Shown: positions 37,747 to 48,094 of the stretch, piece by piece | Position numbering within the stretch: position 1 is the stretch's first letter | Layout of the letters: each line of letters begins with the position of its first letter | Source: an uncultured Methanomicrobiales archaeon | Lineage (GTDB): Archaea; Halobacteriota; Methanomicrobia; Methanomicrobiales; Methanospirillaceae | DNA length: 64,000 nucleotides | Assembly: GCA_949320185.1 (NCBI GenBank) | Contig: CASGHK010000045.1 | Location: forward strand, 1 to 64,000 | Direction: 5' to 3' | Translations under genes and position numbers: made by a program | Notes under the pieces: generated by a model | Seen by the model: the letters and a program-made list of their open reading frames with translations, nothing else | Database searches by the model: none | Told to the model about the DNA's origin: nothing

Positions 37747-38514
37747 TCAGGAGCGCTGGTGTTTTCGGATCAGGGCGAGGGAGTTGGAGAGGAGAGAGGT
37801 GGTGACGAGGAGCATGCCGGCGACGGCGAGGGCTGCGCCGGTGACGAGCCCTTCCGCATGGAGGAGGGCCGTCGAGTTGAACGTAGAGAGGGACCAGCCG
37901 GCCGCCCCAACGCCGATGGAGAGGAAGACCGAACCGAACATCGCCGATGCGGCTCGGGGCTGGGTGAACGTAAAGAGTCCGAGCAGAGCGGAGGGGAGGG
38001 TCGGCGGAGCCGCCACGGCTACCCCCTCCCCGGGAATTCGGAGCCGCCGGACCCTGAGGCCGAAGCTCTCCGCCACCTCGATCATCCCCTCGGGTCCCGA
38101 GAGGTCGCTCCCCTTGTCGAAGGCGCGTGCGATCGCCCGCCGGTCGAGGACGAGCAGGCCGATCCGGTCCTCCCCGCTCTCCCCGATCACCAGGTCGGTC
38201 GTTCCGTCGCGGACCGGGCCCGTCAGCCGGGCGATGCACTCCTGCCGGCAGAGCTGGTCGTCGAAGAGGACAACGAGCAGGTCCGCGCCGGTCCGCGTCG
38301 CGTAGGCGACTGCCTCGCGCAATCCATCGTACGGCTCCGCCAGCGGCGCCCGTGTCACGATGGGCGTTCCGGTGCAGGTGACGATCTCGGCTGTCCGGTC
38401 GGTCGACCCCTCATCGATCACGACCACTGCATCAGCGGACTGCCGGGCCCGCATGATCAGCGACCCGATCACCAGCTCGGCATTGCGGCAGGGCAGCGCG
38501 ATCAATCCGCTCAT
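37747..38514 (-). CDS. Family 2-like glycosyltransferase with C-terminal TM helices
   Basis: MSGLIALPCRNAELVIGSLIMRARQSADAVVVIDEGSTDRTAEI; hydrophobic C-terminus. Confidence 0.8.
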   Translation of the reverse strand: MSGLIALPCRNAELVIGSLIMRARQSADAVVVIDEGSTDRTAEIVTCTGTPIVTRAPLAEPYDGLREAVAYATRTGADLLVVLFDDQLCRQECIARLTGPVRDGTTDLVIGESGEDRIGLLVLDRRAIARAFDKGSDLSGPEGMIEVAESFGLRVRRLRIPGEGVAVAAPPTLPSALLGLFTFTQPRAASAMFGSVFLSIGVGAAGWSLSTFNSTALLHAEGLVTGAALAVAGMLLVTTSLLSNSLALIRKHQRS

Positions 38515-38731
38515 CGGCTCCACTCCCGAAGTTCTCTCTGATCGATCGGTCCCGTTCGCAGGATACCCTGGACAGTGAGGACGCACCGGTTTCTGCGGCA
38601 TACGTTCAGCCGATTACGTACAGAAGAGGGCTTCAACAACCAGGACCACATCCTGCAGCAAGACACCATGGACCACTGCAAATCCGTTCCAATTTTATAT
38701 CAGCTCTTGGGAGATATGAGTCTGTCTCTTT

Positions 38732-39217
38732 TTATCGACGGCGGTACAGGGTGAGAAATACGCTCACCAGGGCCGCAAAAAACGCTATAGGCGTTGTACT
38801 GCCGGCCTTTCGATAGGTTTCCGTCACGATCGGGGGGATCGGCACCGCTGTCGTCCTGGGCAGCTCGAGGGGTGGAGTGGTGGGGAGCGAGACGTAGGTG
38901 AAGGAGAGCGCCACCTGCGTCTCGGTCGTCTCCGGTGACCCCGGAGGAGGCGGGGGCTCGGGAGTGGGTGTCGGCGGGCGCGGGGTCGCCCGCACGGTCG
39001 GCCAGAGTGTTGCGTCCCGCGGGTGGTCCTCGCTGCTCGACGGGGTGCCCGGATCGAAGGGTACCGGCGCCGGTGGTGCCGGGGTGGTCGGTACCCATGC
39101 TGTCGGCCGGGCCGGCTCCTGCCCTGCCGCCGGGACGGCGAAGAGGGCGATCATCAACAGCAGTATGATACAGAGGCAGGTCGTGCCCCTCCCTGGGTAC
39201 CGCGGCGGGGGCGGCAT
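38732..39217 (-). CDS. Pro/Thr-rich secreted protein with C-terminal TM anchor
   Basis: Signal peptide, TPAPPAPVPFDPGTP/PRPPTPTPEPPPPPGSP, terminal TPIAFFAALVSVFLTLYRRR. Confidence 0.6.
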   Translation of the reverse strand: MPPPPRYPGRGTTCLCIILLLMIALFAVPAAGQEPARPTAWVPTTPAPPAPVPFDPGTPSSSEDHPRDATLWPTVRATPRPPTPTPEPPPPPGSPETTETQVALSFTYVSLPTTPPLELPRTTAVPIPPIVTETYRKAGSTTPIAFFAALVSVFLTLYRRR

Positions 39218-41670
39218 CAGGCCTCGCGCCCCCCATCTGGCTCCCGCCGCACCCGCGGGGTCCAGGTACGGAGGAGGAGCGAGAGCGAGACGACCGTGAC
39301 CGAGGAGAGGGCCATCGCCCCCGCCGCCCACTCGGGCCGGAAGACGATGCCGGTGAACGGGTAGATCAGGCCGGCACCGACCGGGATCAGGGCGGAGTTG
39401 TAAAAGAAGGCCCAGAAGATGTTCTGCCGGATTCGGTCCATCACCTTCCGGCCGAGCTCGATCGCGGCGACCGCGTCCAGGAGGTCCGAGCGGATCAGCA
39501 CGACGTCCCCCGACTCGATCGCCACGTCGGTCCCGGAGCCGATCGCGATCCCGAGGTCGGCCGTCGCGAGTGCGGGGGCGTCGTTGATCCCGTCGCCGAC
39601 GTACGCGACCCGTTCCCCGTTCGCCTGGAGCCGGCGGACCTCCTCCGCCTTCTCCCCGGGCAGGACCTCGGCGAGCACACGGTCGATCCCGATCCGCGCC
39701 GCGATCGCGTCGGCCGTGCGCCGATTGTCACCGGTGATCATGGCGACCGAGAGCCCCATCTGCTTCAACGCCGCGATCGCCCGGGGCGTCGTCTCCTTGA
39801 CCGGGTCGGCGATCGCGAGCACACCGGCTGCCCTGGAGTCCACACCGACGAAGACCGCGGTCTTCCCCCCTTTCTCCAGGGCCTGTGCCGCCTCCTCGGC
39901 TCCCGGCGGGAGCGTGAGCCCGCTCTCGGCGAAGAGGCTGCGCGAGCCGACGAGCACATCGCGGCCGCCGACGCGGCCTCGGACCCCCTGTCCCGCGAGG
40001 GTGTCGAACTGTTCGGCAACCTCGACCGGCACCCCCTCTGCGCCGGCCGCGTCCAGCACCGCGAGCGCGAGCGGGTGCTGCGAGTTCGCCTCGACGGCGG
40101 CGGCATACGCGAGGACGTCCGCATGGTCGAGGGCGAGGGGCAGCACGTCGGTCACAGCAGGGGCGCCACGCGTCAGCGTCCCGGTCTTGTCGAACGCGAC
40201 GAGGGTGATCCGTTCCGCGTTCTCGAGCGCTTCGCCGTTCCGAACGAGGACGCCGAGCTCGGCCCCGCGCCCCACCCCGACCGTGACCGCCGTGGGGGTG
40301 GCGAGCCCGAGGGCGCAGGGGCAGGCGACCACGAGCACCGAGATGAGTGCGGTGAGCGCGAAGAGGAGGGTCTCTCCGAGCAAGTAATACCAGGCGACGA
40401 AGGCGACGATCGCTATCGCCAGGACAACCGGGATGAACCACGCGACCGCCCGGTCCGCGATCCTCTGGACCGGTGGGCGCGACCCCTGCGCCTGCTCGAC
40501 GAGGGCGATGATCTGGGAGAGCACGGTCTCGCGCCCGACCCGTTCTGCCCGGAACCGGAGGACCGAGTTCTGGTTGATCGTCCCCCCGATCACGCCGTCG
40601 CCGGCCCGTTTCCCCACAGGCACCGGCTCGCCGGTGATCATCGACTCGTCGACGAAGCTCTCTCCCTCCTCCACTCTGCCGTCGACCGGCACCCGTTCGC
40701 CCGGTCGGACCAGGACCAGGTCCCCGGGGACGACGTCCTCGACCCGCACCTCGACCTCTCCCGCCTCCCGGAGAACGGTCGCGGTCGGGGGGGTCAGTTT
40801 CATCAGCGCCCGGATCGCCTGGCCCGTCCGTCCCTTTGCCCTGGCCTCAAGATACCGGCCCAGGGTCAGGAACGCGGCCAGCATCACAGCGGTCTCGTAG
40901 AACATGTAGTCGTGCGAGAGGACGACCCCGAAGGTGCCCATCAGCGAGGCGACCAGCGAGACCCCGATCCCCATCGCGTACATCACGTCCATCGAGAGTG
41001 TCCGGTTTCTCAGGCTGATCCCGGCCGCACGGAAGATCGGGGCGGAGACGTAGACGAAGGCCGGCGTCGCCATCACGAGGTGGACCCAGGAGAGGTGGTG
41101 CATCGAGAGCCCGGTCGGAAGCCACATCGAGAGCATGAGGGGGATGGAGACCCCGAACCCGACGAGCATCCGCCGGCGCTTGTCGGCGAGGTCCTCCTCG
41201 ATCGCCGCCCGCTCGGCCTCCTCCGTGAGCTCGCCTTCCAGGCCCAGGTACTGGTACCCCGCCGCCTCGATCCCGTCTGCGAGGTCGCGGACCTGCACGA
41301 GTGACGGGTTGTACGTCACCTGTGCCCGCTCGGTGGCGAGGTTGACCTCGGCCTTCACGACCCCGGGGACCGACCGGAGCGCCTCCTCGATCGCCTGGAC
41401 ACACATCGCGCAGACCATGCCTCCGACCCGGAGAGTCGCGGTGGCGTGGACGACGCCGTACCCGGCATCGGTCACGGCGCGTTCGAGCGAAGCGAGGTCG
41501 GTCCTGTTCGGATCGTAATCGACCTCCGCCGTGTTCGCCGCGAGGTTAACGCGGGCCGAACGGACCGCCGGGTCCTTTGCGAGCGCCTCCTCGACCGCCA
41601 GTGAGCACGATGCGCAGTGCATCCCCGAGACACGGAGCGCCGCGCGCCGGGTCTCTCTCTCCGGTTCCAT
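39217..41670 (-). CDS. Copper-translocating P-type ATPase with two HMA domains
   Basis: [49 protein letters not shown]. Confidence 0.95.
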   Translation of the reverse strand: MEPERETRRAALRVSGMHCASCSLAVEEALAKDPAVRSARVNLAANTAEVDYDPNRTDLASLERAVTDAGYGVVHATATLRVGGMVCAMCVQAIEEALRSVPGVVKAEVNLATERAQVTYNPSLVQVRDLADGIEAAGYQYLGLEGELTEEAERAAIEEDLADKRRRMLVGFGVSIPLMLSMWLPTGLSMHHLSWVHLVMATPAFVYVSAPIFRAAGISLRNRTLSMDVMYAMGIGVSLVASLMGTFGVVLSHDYMFYETAVMLAAFLTLGRYLEARAKGRTGQAIRALMKLTPPTATVLREAGEVEVRVEDVVPGDLVLVRPGERVPVDGRVEEGESFVDESMITGEPVPVGKRAGDGVIGGTINQNSVLRFRAERVGRETVLSQIIALVEQAQGSRPPVQRIADRAVAWFIPVVLAIAIVAFVAWYYLLGETLLFALTALISVLVVACPCALGLATPTAVTVGVGRGAELGVLVRNGEALENAERITLVAFDKTGTLTRGAPAVTDVLPLALDHADVLAYAAAVEANSQHPLALAVLDAAGAEGVPVEVAEQFDTLAGQGVRGRVGGRDVLVGSRSLFAESGLTLPPGAEEAAQALEKGGKTAVFVGVDSRAAGVLAIADPVKETTPRAIAALKQMGLSVAMITGDNRRTADAIAARIGIDRVLAEVLPGEKAEEVRRLQANGERVAYVGDGINDAPALATADLGIAIGSGTDVAIESGDVVLIRSDLLDAVAAIELGRKVMDRIRQNIFWAFFYNSALIPVGAGLIYPFTGIVFRPEWAAGAMALSSVTVVSLSLLLRTWTPRVRREPDGGREA

Positions 41671-41701
41671 CACCGTCTCCTTGACGCCCCTCCCCAAAAG
41701 A

Positions 41702-43051
41702 CTATACCCGTCCGTAGACGTCCTCGAACCGGACGATGTCGTCCTCCTCCAGGTACTCACCGATCTGGACCTCGATCACCTCGAGCGGGATTCGCCCGGG
41801 GTTTCCGAGCCGGTGGCGCTGGCCGGTCTTGACGAAGGTGGACTCTCCCTGTGCGAGCAGCTGCACCTCGCCGTCGAGCTCCACCTCCGCGGTGCCCGAG
41901 ACCACGATCCAGTGCTCGGAGCGGTGATGGTGGAGCTGGAGGGAGAGGCGCCTCTCGGGCCGGACCGTCACCCGCTTGATCTTGTAGGCCCCGTTCACCT
42001 CCAGGACCTTGTACGAGCCCCAGGGGCGGTGCTCCTCCCGGTGATGGACGACCACCGGGTCGCCGGCTGCTTTGAGCCGAGCGACGAGCTCGCGGACCCT
42101 CCCCGTCTCGGGCTTCGCAGCGACCAGGAGGGCGTCGTCCGTGTCCACGACAACCAGGTCGTCGACCCCGATCAGCCCGACCCGCTTCCCTCCGGCCCGG
42201 ACGTAGTTGTTGTGCGCGTCGAGATAGAGGGCGTCGCCGGCGTTCCCCGCCTCGTCGACATGCTTCTCGGCCCCCGCGAGGGCGGCGAAGTCCCCGAGGT
42301 CGGACCAGTCCGCGTGGAGCGGCACCACCGCGACGCGGCTCGAGTGCTCCAGGAGGCCGTAATCGATCGAGACCGAGGGCATCGGATCGTAGTCCGGCGG
42401 CAGGGCCGCCACCCCGGACGCTACCTCCGGCTGGTGGCGGGCGAGCTCGTCGAAGAAGACCCCGGTGGAGAGGAGGAACATCCCGGAGTTCCAGAGGTAG
42501 CCTTCCCGGAGGTAGCCCTCCGCCGTCTCCCTGTCCGGTTTCTCGACGAAGGCGTCGACCTCGAACCCGCCCTCGAGCGGGGCGCCCGGTCGGATGTAGC
42601 CGTACCCGGTGTGGGGCGAGACGGGTGCGACCCCGAAGGTGACCAGCCGGTCCTGTGCGAGCGGCTCTGCGGCGCGGATCGCTTCGAGGGCCGAGTCCTC
42701 GAGGAGGTGGTCGCTCGGGAAGATTGCCGCGGTCGTCTCACCGTTCGCCTCGCGGATGGCGGCCATCGCCCAGGCGATGGCGGGCAGGGTGTTGCGCCCC
42801 TCGACCTCGGCAAGGAGGTGGGCATCGTTGCACCGTCCCCCAAGGGCCTCGACCTGGTCGCGGATCAGGTACCGGTGCGCTTCGTTCGTCACCACCCAGA
42901 TGCCGTCGCCCCCGGCGAGGGACCGGGCCCTGAGCCAGGTGCGCTGGAAGAGCGACCGGTCCCCGACCGGGAGGAACTGCTTTGGATACTGTTCCCGTGA
43001 GAGCGGCCAGAGCCTGGTCCCCGAGCCGCCGGCCAGGATGATGCACTGCAT
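41702..43051 (-). CDS. manC: Mannose-1-phosphate guanylyltransferase/mannose-6-phosphate isomerase
   Basis: [30 protein letters not shown]-terminal cupin [40 protein letters not shown]. Confidence 0.95.
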   Translation of the reverse strand: MQCIILAGGSGTRLWPLSREQYPKQFLPVGDRSLFQRTWLRARSLAGGDGIWVVTNEAHRYLIRDQVEALGGRCNDAHLLAEVEGRNTLPAIAWAMAAIREANGETTAAIFPSDHLLEDSALEAIRAAEPLAQDRLVTFGVAPVSPHTGYGYIRPGAPLEGGFEVDAFVEKPDRETAEGYLREGYLWNSGMFLLSTGVFFDELARHQPEVASGVAALPPDYDPMPSVSIDYGLLEHSSRVAVVPLHADWSDLGDFAALAGAEKHVDEAGNAGDALYLDAHNNYVRAGGKRVGLIGVDDLVVVDTDDALLVAAKPETGRVRELVARLKAAGDPVVVHHREEHRPWGSYKVLEVNGAYKIKRVTVRPERRLSLQLHHHRSEHWIVVSGTAEVELDGEVQLLAQGESTFVKTGQRHRLGNPGRIPLEVIEVQIGEYLEEDDIVRFEDVYGRV

Positions 43052-43076
43052 GCATCCCCATTGGCCTCAGGTGGGG

Positions 43077-44114
43077 TTAAGGTTCGCGCCGTTCCCCGAG
43101 CCGCTCGGCCTCCCGCCGCACGATCGCGAGCCCGGCCCCGAGGCCCAGCAGGATGTTGAGGTGGTAGACGATCAGCCGCCAGAGCACAATCATCACCCCG
43201 AGGGCCCACGAGGGGACGAAGAGCCCGTAGAGCGAGGCGGCGGACGCCTCGGCGATCCCCGCGCCGCCCGGGGTGAATGGGAGAAGCGCGATCACGTTGA
43301 CGAGCATCTGGCAGAGGAGCGACTGGACCCAGGACGGAGCGAGGCCGAGGGAGAGCAGGACGAAGGAGGCGACCAGGAAGTCGAGGACCCAGTAGCCCGC
43401 GGAGCAGGCGAGGGCGAGGGCGATGTGCGGCAGCCCCCGGCCGGCGAACCGCCGGAAAGAGGCGTGGCAATGGTCCACCTCGCGGTCGATCCGGTCCTCG
43501 AACCTCCGTACCCGGCAGGCGACGGCCCCGGGGAGGACGCGACAGAGCCCCCCGCCGGCACCCCGGAGGAGGCGCTTGACCCCCCGTGGCGATCGGACGG
43601 CGAGGACGAAGAGGCCGAAGACCACGAGGACGAAGAGGCCGATCGCCGGCACAAGGGGCCCCCCGTCGACGCCGAGATCCACGAGCTGCCGCCCGAGCAG
43701 GGCGACGGCGGCGACGATGGCCACGAGCAGCAGGAAGACGTCGAGGAGGCGCTCGGTGACGACCACCGCGGTCGCGTCCCCCGCTCGCAAACCCGCCCGG
43801 TAGAGCTCGTGGGCCCGGAGCGGCTCGCCCCCGGCAGACGCGGGTGTGACAGCCGCCGCCAGTACGCTCGCGAGCACGATTCGCCCGCAGGTGTGGACCG
43901 GCACCCGGTAGCCGAGACCTCCCGAGAGGAGCCGGAGGCGCCCGGTCCAGCAGAGCAGGGCAGCGATGTGAGAGAGGAGCGCGACCCCGACCCAGCGCCA
44001 GTCGAGCTGATCGAGCGCCCCCCAGGTCGCCTGGTCCACTGTCAGGACGAGGACTATGCCGAGGACGAGGGCCGAGAGCGAGACCGCGACGAGGAGCCAG
44101 CCGCGCTGCCGCAT
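43077..44114 (-). CDS. Lysylphosphatidylglycerol synthase TM region (UPF0104) membrane protein
   Basis: SAGGEPLRAHELYRAGLRAGDATAVVVTERLLDVFLLL; ALLPFTPGGAGIAEASAASLYGLF. Confidence 0.88.
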   Translation of the reverse strand: MRQRGWLLVAVSLSALVLGIVLVLTVDQATWGALDQLDWRWVGVALLSHIAALLCWTGRLRLLSGGLGYRVPVHTCGRIVLASVLAAAVTPASAGGEPLRAHELYRAGLRAGDATAVVVTERLLDVFLLLVAIVAAVALLGRQLVDLGVDGGPLVPAIGLFVLVVFGLFVLAVRSPRGVKRLLRGAGGGLCRVLPGAVACRVRRFEDRIDREVDHCHASFRRFAGRGLPHIALALACSAGYWVLDFLVASFVLLSLGLAPSWVQSLLCQMLVNVIALLPFTPGGAGIAEASAASLYGLFVPSWALGVMIVLWRLIVYHLNILLGLGAGLAIVRREAERLGERREP

Positions 44115-44115
44115 C

Positions 44116-44679
44116 CTACACCGCGAAGAGGGATCTGTCCCGGACGATCGCGACGAGGCCGACCCGGACACCCGCGTCGAGCCAGCCGTACCCGTACGAG
44201 AGGAGGGCGAGCGCGGTCTCTCGGTCGCGGCCGGTCCAGACCTGCCCGAGGCGTGAGCAGCAGACGGCGACCCGGAGGACCGCATCGGCGGCCTCCCGGG
44301 CCGGGCTCGCCGGGTCGGGGGCGGGGCGCGCGGCCGCGACGGCCCCGACGAGCATCGCGGCGTACCGCCCTGTCTTCTCTTCGAGCTGGCTGGCCCGCTC
44401 GGGTGGGACAATACCTCCCGGGGGTCGTAGGGCCTCCCCGCCACCGGTCACGAAGCCGAGCGCGATGAGAGCATCGAGCCAGCCGGCGGCGTAGGTGACC
44501 GAGGCGAGCGCGTTCACAGGGTCGGACCGGTCGGCGAAGGTCGCGGCGTCGGCCCGATACGCCCTGACCATCGCGAAGCAGTCATCGACCGAAGGGGAGA
44601 GGAGCGAGCCTTCGGCGAGCGCCGACCCGGCCCCGGCCAGGCAGCGGTCGAGCGCCTCGAGCGCGGCCTTCATGGTCAT
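44116..44679 (-). CDS. DUF357 family protein
   Basis: MVRAYRADAATFADRSDPVNALASVTYAAGWLDALIALG. Confidence 0.8.
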   Translation of the reverse strand: MTMKAALEALDRCLAGAGSALAEGSLLSPSVDDCFAMVRAYRADAATFADRSDPVNALASVTYAAGWLDALIALGFVTGGGEALRPPGGIVPPERASQLEEKTGRYAAMLVGAVAAARPAPDPASPAREAADAVLRVAVCCSRLGQVWTGRDRETALALLSYGYGWLDAGVRVGLVAIVRDRSLFAV

Positions 44680-45425
44680 GGCCGGGCGAAGGCGTCCAGG
44701 TACTCCTCCTCCATCGGATGAAGCGGCCCGGGCACGACCAGGATGTGGAGCGGGCCGCCGAAGTCGACGGATCGGACATCATCGGCTGTGCCTGCCACGA
44801 CGACGGGTGCGGGCGAGCCGCCACGCGCCACGCCGATGTAGCGTTCGATCGAGAAGCCAATGGAGGCGGCGAGGTCCTCGAGCAGGTCGACCGCCTCGGG
44901 TATCCGCATGTACCGGTCCTGCTGGATGTCCAGGTAGACGAGCGTGTGGAGTCCCGCCGCCAGGTTCTCCCGGACCACCTCCGCCGGGGTGGTCGGGCGC
45001 CAGCTGCCGTGCGGGAACGGGAGCGAGCAGGAGCGTCCGAACCGGTAGTTCTGGAGCCCGGTGAGGCCCGCCACTGCCGTGGCGATCGAGGCGCCGTGGA
45101 CGATCCCGCTCGGGATGCCGCGTTGGTGGGCGCGGAGCCGGAGGTCGATGTGCGTGGTAGAGACCATCGGGTCTCCGGGGACACAGAAGGCGACCGTGCC
45201 CTCGCGCGCCGCCTCGAGGAGTGCGTCGGGCCGGTTCTCCACGTCCTCGCGCCCGAGCACCGTCACCTCGCGGCCCCAGGTCTCCTCCATCGCGGCATGG
45301 TCGGCCCCCATCAGGACCGAGGTGTAGCCCTCCAGGAAGACCTGGTCCGCCGCCGCGATGACGCGCCGGCCCCGGAGCGAGATGTCCTCGAGGTCCCAGA
45401 GGCCGAGGCCGACGAACCAGAGCAT
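44676..45425 (-). CDS. dph5: Diphthine synthase
   Basis: MLWFVGLGLWDLEDISLRG...VFLEGYTSVL...FCVPGDPMVSTTHIDLRLRA...HGASIATAVAGLTGLQNYRFGRS. Confidence 0.95.
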   Translation of the reverse strand: MLWFVGLGLWDLEDISLRGRRVIAAADQVFLEGYTSVLMGADHAAMEETWGREVTVLGREDVENRPDALLEAAREGTVAFCVPGDPMVSTTHIDLRLRAHQRGIPSGIVHGASIATAVAGLTGLQNYRFGRSCSLPFPHGSWRPTTPAEVVRENLAAGLHTLVYLDIQQDRYMRIPEAVDLLEDLAASIGFSIERYIGVARGGSPAPVVVAGTADDVRSVDFGGPLHILVVPGPLHPMEEEYLDAFARP

Positions 45426-45518
45426 TCAGGCCTCCGGTGCGGGATCCAGGCCGGTCCGGTTGGTGTTCATTCGCCGAAGCTCTTGGACCCGAAGAGAATA
45501 AGGGCTTTGGTGGCTGGG

Positions 45519-47375
45519 TCAGCCGGCCATGACGTGGACGAAAAAGCCGATCGCGAGGCCGAGTGCGACCGTGTAGATCGTGATCAGGGCCGCGATCCGG
45601 GTGCCGATCTCGCGCCGGAGGACCGCGATCGTCGAGATGCAGGGGACGAACAGGGTGGAGACGATTGCGAAGGTGTAGAGCTGGACGCCGGTCATCACCG
45701 TGTCGAGCGAGGCGGTCCCCGCGAGCACGACCAGGGTCTCGAAGGCCATCTCCTTACGAAGGATGCCAAAGAGGAGCGCGGTCGAGGCGTAGTCGGGCAG
45801 CCCCAGAAGCCCCTCGGAGACCGGGGCGAAGGCGGCCTGGAACGCGGCGATCACCCCGTAGTAGCCGAGGAGCCCGAGGACCACACTGCTTGCGAGGAGG
45901 AGCGGCATCGCGATGTACAGGAACTCCTTGATCCGGAGCCAGGACTTGACGAGCACCATCTTCGGCATCGGCCGGCGGAGCGCCGGCATCTCCAGGACCA
46001 TCCCGAGCTGGGGCCCGGGGGTGATCCGGCTCAGGACCAGGCCAGTCAGGCCGATCAAGACCAGCACCACGGCGTAGATCGAGAAGGCTGCCGGGAGAGA
46101 GACGAATGAGGCGACTATCCCCGAGATCACCACCGTCCGGGCCGAGCAGGGGACCATGGTGATCAGAAAGGAGGCGATGATCCGCTCACGCCGGGTGGCG
46201 AGGAGGCGGATGCCCATCACCGCCGGGACGTTACAGCCGAACCCGAGCACCAGCGGGATGATCGCCTCGCCGTGGAGGCCCATCCGGTGCATCGCCCGGT
46301 CCGCCAGGAACGCGGCGCGCGACATGTAGCCCGAGTCCTCGAGGATTGCGAGGAGGAGATAGAACGTGAAGATGTACGGGAACGCGATCCCGAACCCCGA
46401 TTGGAGGGCGAGTCCGATCGCCTGGAGGACCTCTTTTGCGAGCGGGTGGATGTCGAGCGCCCCGATCGGTCCGAGCAGGGCGAAATTGAAGGCCTCGACG
46501 ATGTACTCCTCCAGCACCCCTCCGATGAGGAAGACCACGAGCAGCATCGAGACGAGCACCCCGACCAGGATCGGGACGCCGGGCAGCGTGCGGGTGAGGA
46601 GACGATCGAGGGCCGCCCCAACTCCAGATCCGGCGGAACGGACAACCTGGTCCGCAATCACTCCGGCATGGTTGTGCCGGTTCGTGGTGATGATCTGGCC
46701 GGCCGACATCCGGTGCCGGCGCTCGATCTCATCGCCGAGCTCTCCGGCCGTCTCGAGGAGATCGGGATCGTCCGCGAGCCCCTGAAGCGCCTGGAGTGCA
46801 GTCCTGCGGTCAACGCCGAAGGTCCGATCCAGAGAGCGGACCGCCGCCTCGACGTGGTGGTCGTACGGCACCTCGACCGTCGCCGGTCGTGCCTCGAGGA
46901 CGGCGGTCGGCAGGATGCGGTCGATCCCCTGCCCGAGCGCCGCGGCGGTGGCGAGGACGGGTATGCCGAGCAGCCCCGAGAGCCGGTCGATGTCGACCGC
47001 GATCCCTCGACGGGCCGCCTCGTCGACCATGTTGACGACCGCGACCATCGGTCGGCCGTACTCCGCGACCTGGAGGAGGAGGTAGAGGTTCCGCTCCAGG
47101 CGGGTGGCGTCCAGGACCGCGACGAGGGCCGTCACGGCTTCGTCGTCGATGACGCGGCAGACGAGGGCTTCGGTCTCGGCCCCGCCCTCGAGCGAGTAGA
47201 CCCCGGGCAGGTCGAGGACCTCGACCGGCTCACGCTGAAAGCAGGAGCGGCCCGAGAGGAGGTCGACCGAGGAGCCCGGGTAGTTCCCTATCTCGACCCC
47301 CACCCCGGTCAGGTGGTTGAAGATCAGGGACTTGCCGACCCCGGGGTTGCCTACGAGGGCGATGGTCAGGGGCAT
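45519..47375 (-). CDS. feoB: Ferrous iron transporter FeoB
   Basis: IALVGNPGVGKSLIFNHLTG, EVLDLPGVYSL, LVLGFGCNVPAVMGIRLL. Confidence 0.95.
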   Translation of the reverse strand: MPLTIALVGNPGVGKSLIFNHLTGVGVEIGNYPGSSVDLLSGRSCFQREPVEVLDLPGVYSLEGGAETEALVCRVIDDEAVTALVAVLDATRLERNLYLLLQVAEYGRPMVAVVNMVDEAARRGIAVDIDRLSGLLGIPVLATAAALGQGIDRILPTAVLEARPATVEVPYDHHVEAAVRSLDRTFGVDRRTALQALQGLADDPDLLETAGELGDEIERRHRMSAGQIITTNRHNHAGVIADQVVRSAGSGVGAALDRLLTRTLPGVPILVGVLVSMLLVVFLIGGVLEEYIVEAFNFALLGPIGALDIHPLAKEVLQAIGLALQSGFGIAFPYIFTFYLLLAILEDSGYMSRAAFLADRAMHRMGLHGEAIIPLVLGFGCNVPAVMGIRLLATRRERIIASFLITMVPCSARTVVISGIVASFVSLPAAFSIYAVVLVLIGLTGLVLSRITPGPQLGMVLEMPALRRPMPKMVLVKSWLRIKEFLYIAMPLLLASSVVLGLLGYYGVIAAFQAAFAPVSEGLLGLPDYASTALLFGILRKEMAFETLVVLAGTASLDTVMTGVQLYTFAIVSTLFVPCISTIAVLRREIGTRIAALITIYTVALGLAIGFFVHVMAG

Positions 47376-47995
47376 GGGGTCGCAAAGACAGTGGCCGCAC
47401 ACTCAGGGGAGAGCCCGATCTCGCAGCCCTTCACCTCGATCACGATCGCACGGTTCGAGAGCCGGCGACGGACGATGACGGTCTCCCCGGGGACGACGCC
47501 CATGTCCATCAGCCGCCGGTACCGGCCACATCGGCGGACGGCCGTGATGTTGACCCGGTCGCCCTCACCGTAGTCGAGCAGGGACAGACCGTCCGACTCG
47601 TCTCCCCCCTCGCAGGGGCTTTCGCGTTCGCACCGGCCCGGGCAGCGGAGGTGATCGGCCAGGCGGGCGATCGCCTCGTCCGAGACCCCGTGCTCGAGAG
47701 TGCAGGCCTCGCGATCGGCCGCATCGCGGGCCATGCCGAGCTGCTCGAAGAAGCAGGCGAGCGTCCGGTGCCGTCGGTGAATCCGCCGGGCGAGCCGGTG
47801 TCCCTCCTGGGTGAGGCGGGGGAAGCCCGAGCCGTCCCTGGCGAGCCGACCACTGGCCACGGCCGCCATCTCGACATCCGCGAGGTCTGCCGGTTCGAGC
47901 CCAAGGCGGGTAGCAAGCGCGGCCCGATCCAGGTCCGGGGACTCGAGGATCGCCTCCAGCAGGTCCTCCTCGCGTTCGGTGGCCGTCCCGGTCAT
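47366..47995 (-). CDS. DtxR-type metal-dependent regulator with C-terminal FeoA domain
   Basis: N-terminal wHTH, LEHGVSDEAIARLADHLRCPGRCERESPC, C-terminal GRYRRLMDMGVVPGETVIVRRR. Confidence 0.88.
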   Translation of the reverse strand: MTGTATEREEDLLEAILESPDLDRAALATRLGLEPADLADVEMAAVASGRLARDGSGFPRLTQEGHRLARRIHRRHRTLACFFEQLGMARDAADREACTLEHGVSDEAIARLADHLRCPGRCERESPCEGGDESDGLSLLDYGEGDRVNITAVRRCGRYRRLMDMGVVPGETVIVRRRLSNRAIVIEVKGCEIGLSPECAATVFATPCP

Positions 47996-48094
47996 GATCA
48001 CACTCTTCTTCGCCCGGACGGTTATGGGTTGCGGGTGCCGTTCGCGAAGACTGATATGGTGTCGTGCCCTCGTACTCTGAAGAGATGTGATCAC

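Noticed and set aside
42609-44468. 619-aa plus-strand ORF across manC and the UPF0104 gene
   Set aside because: Composition is Pro/Arg/Glu repeat-like and spans two well-supported minus-strand genes.
47366-47995. DtxR-FeoA architecture as a novel fusion
   Set aside because: DtxR/MntR-type regulators commonly carry an SH3/FeoA-like C-terminal domain; co-location with feoB is expected.
47995-48093. Near-perfect inverted repeat TGATCACACTCTTC ... GAAGAGATGTGATCA flanking the dtxR/polX intergenic region, looking like an operator
   Set aside because: Each arm sits immediately upstream of a start codon and contains a GTGATC Shine-Dalgarno-like core; two divergent ribosome-binding sites explain the symmetry.
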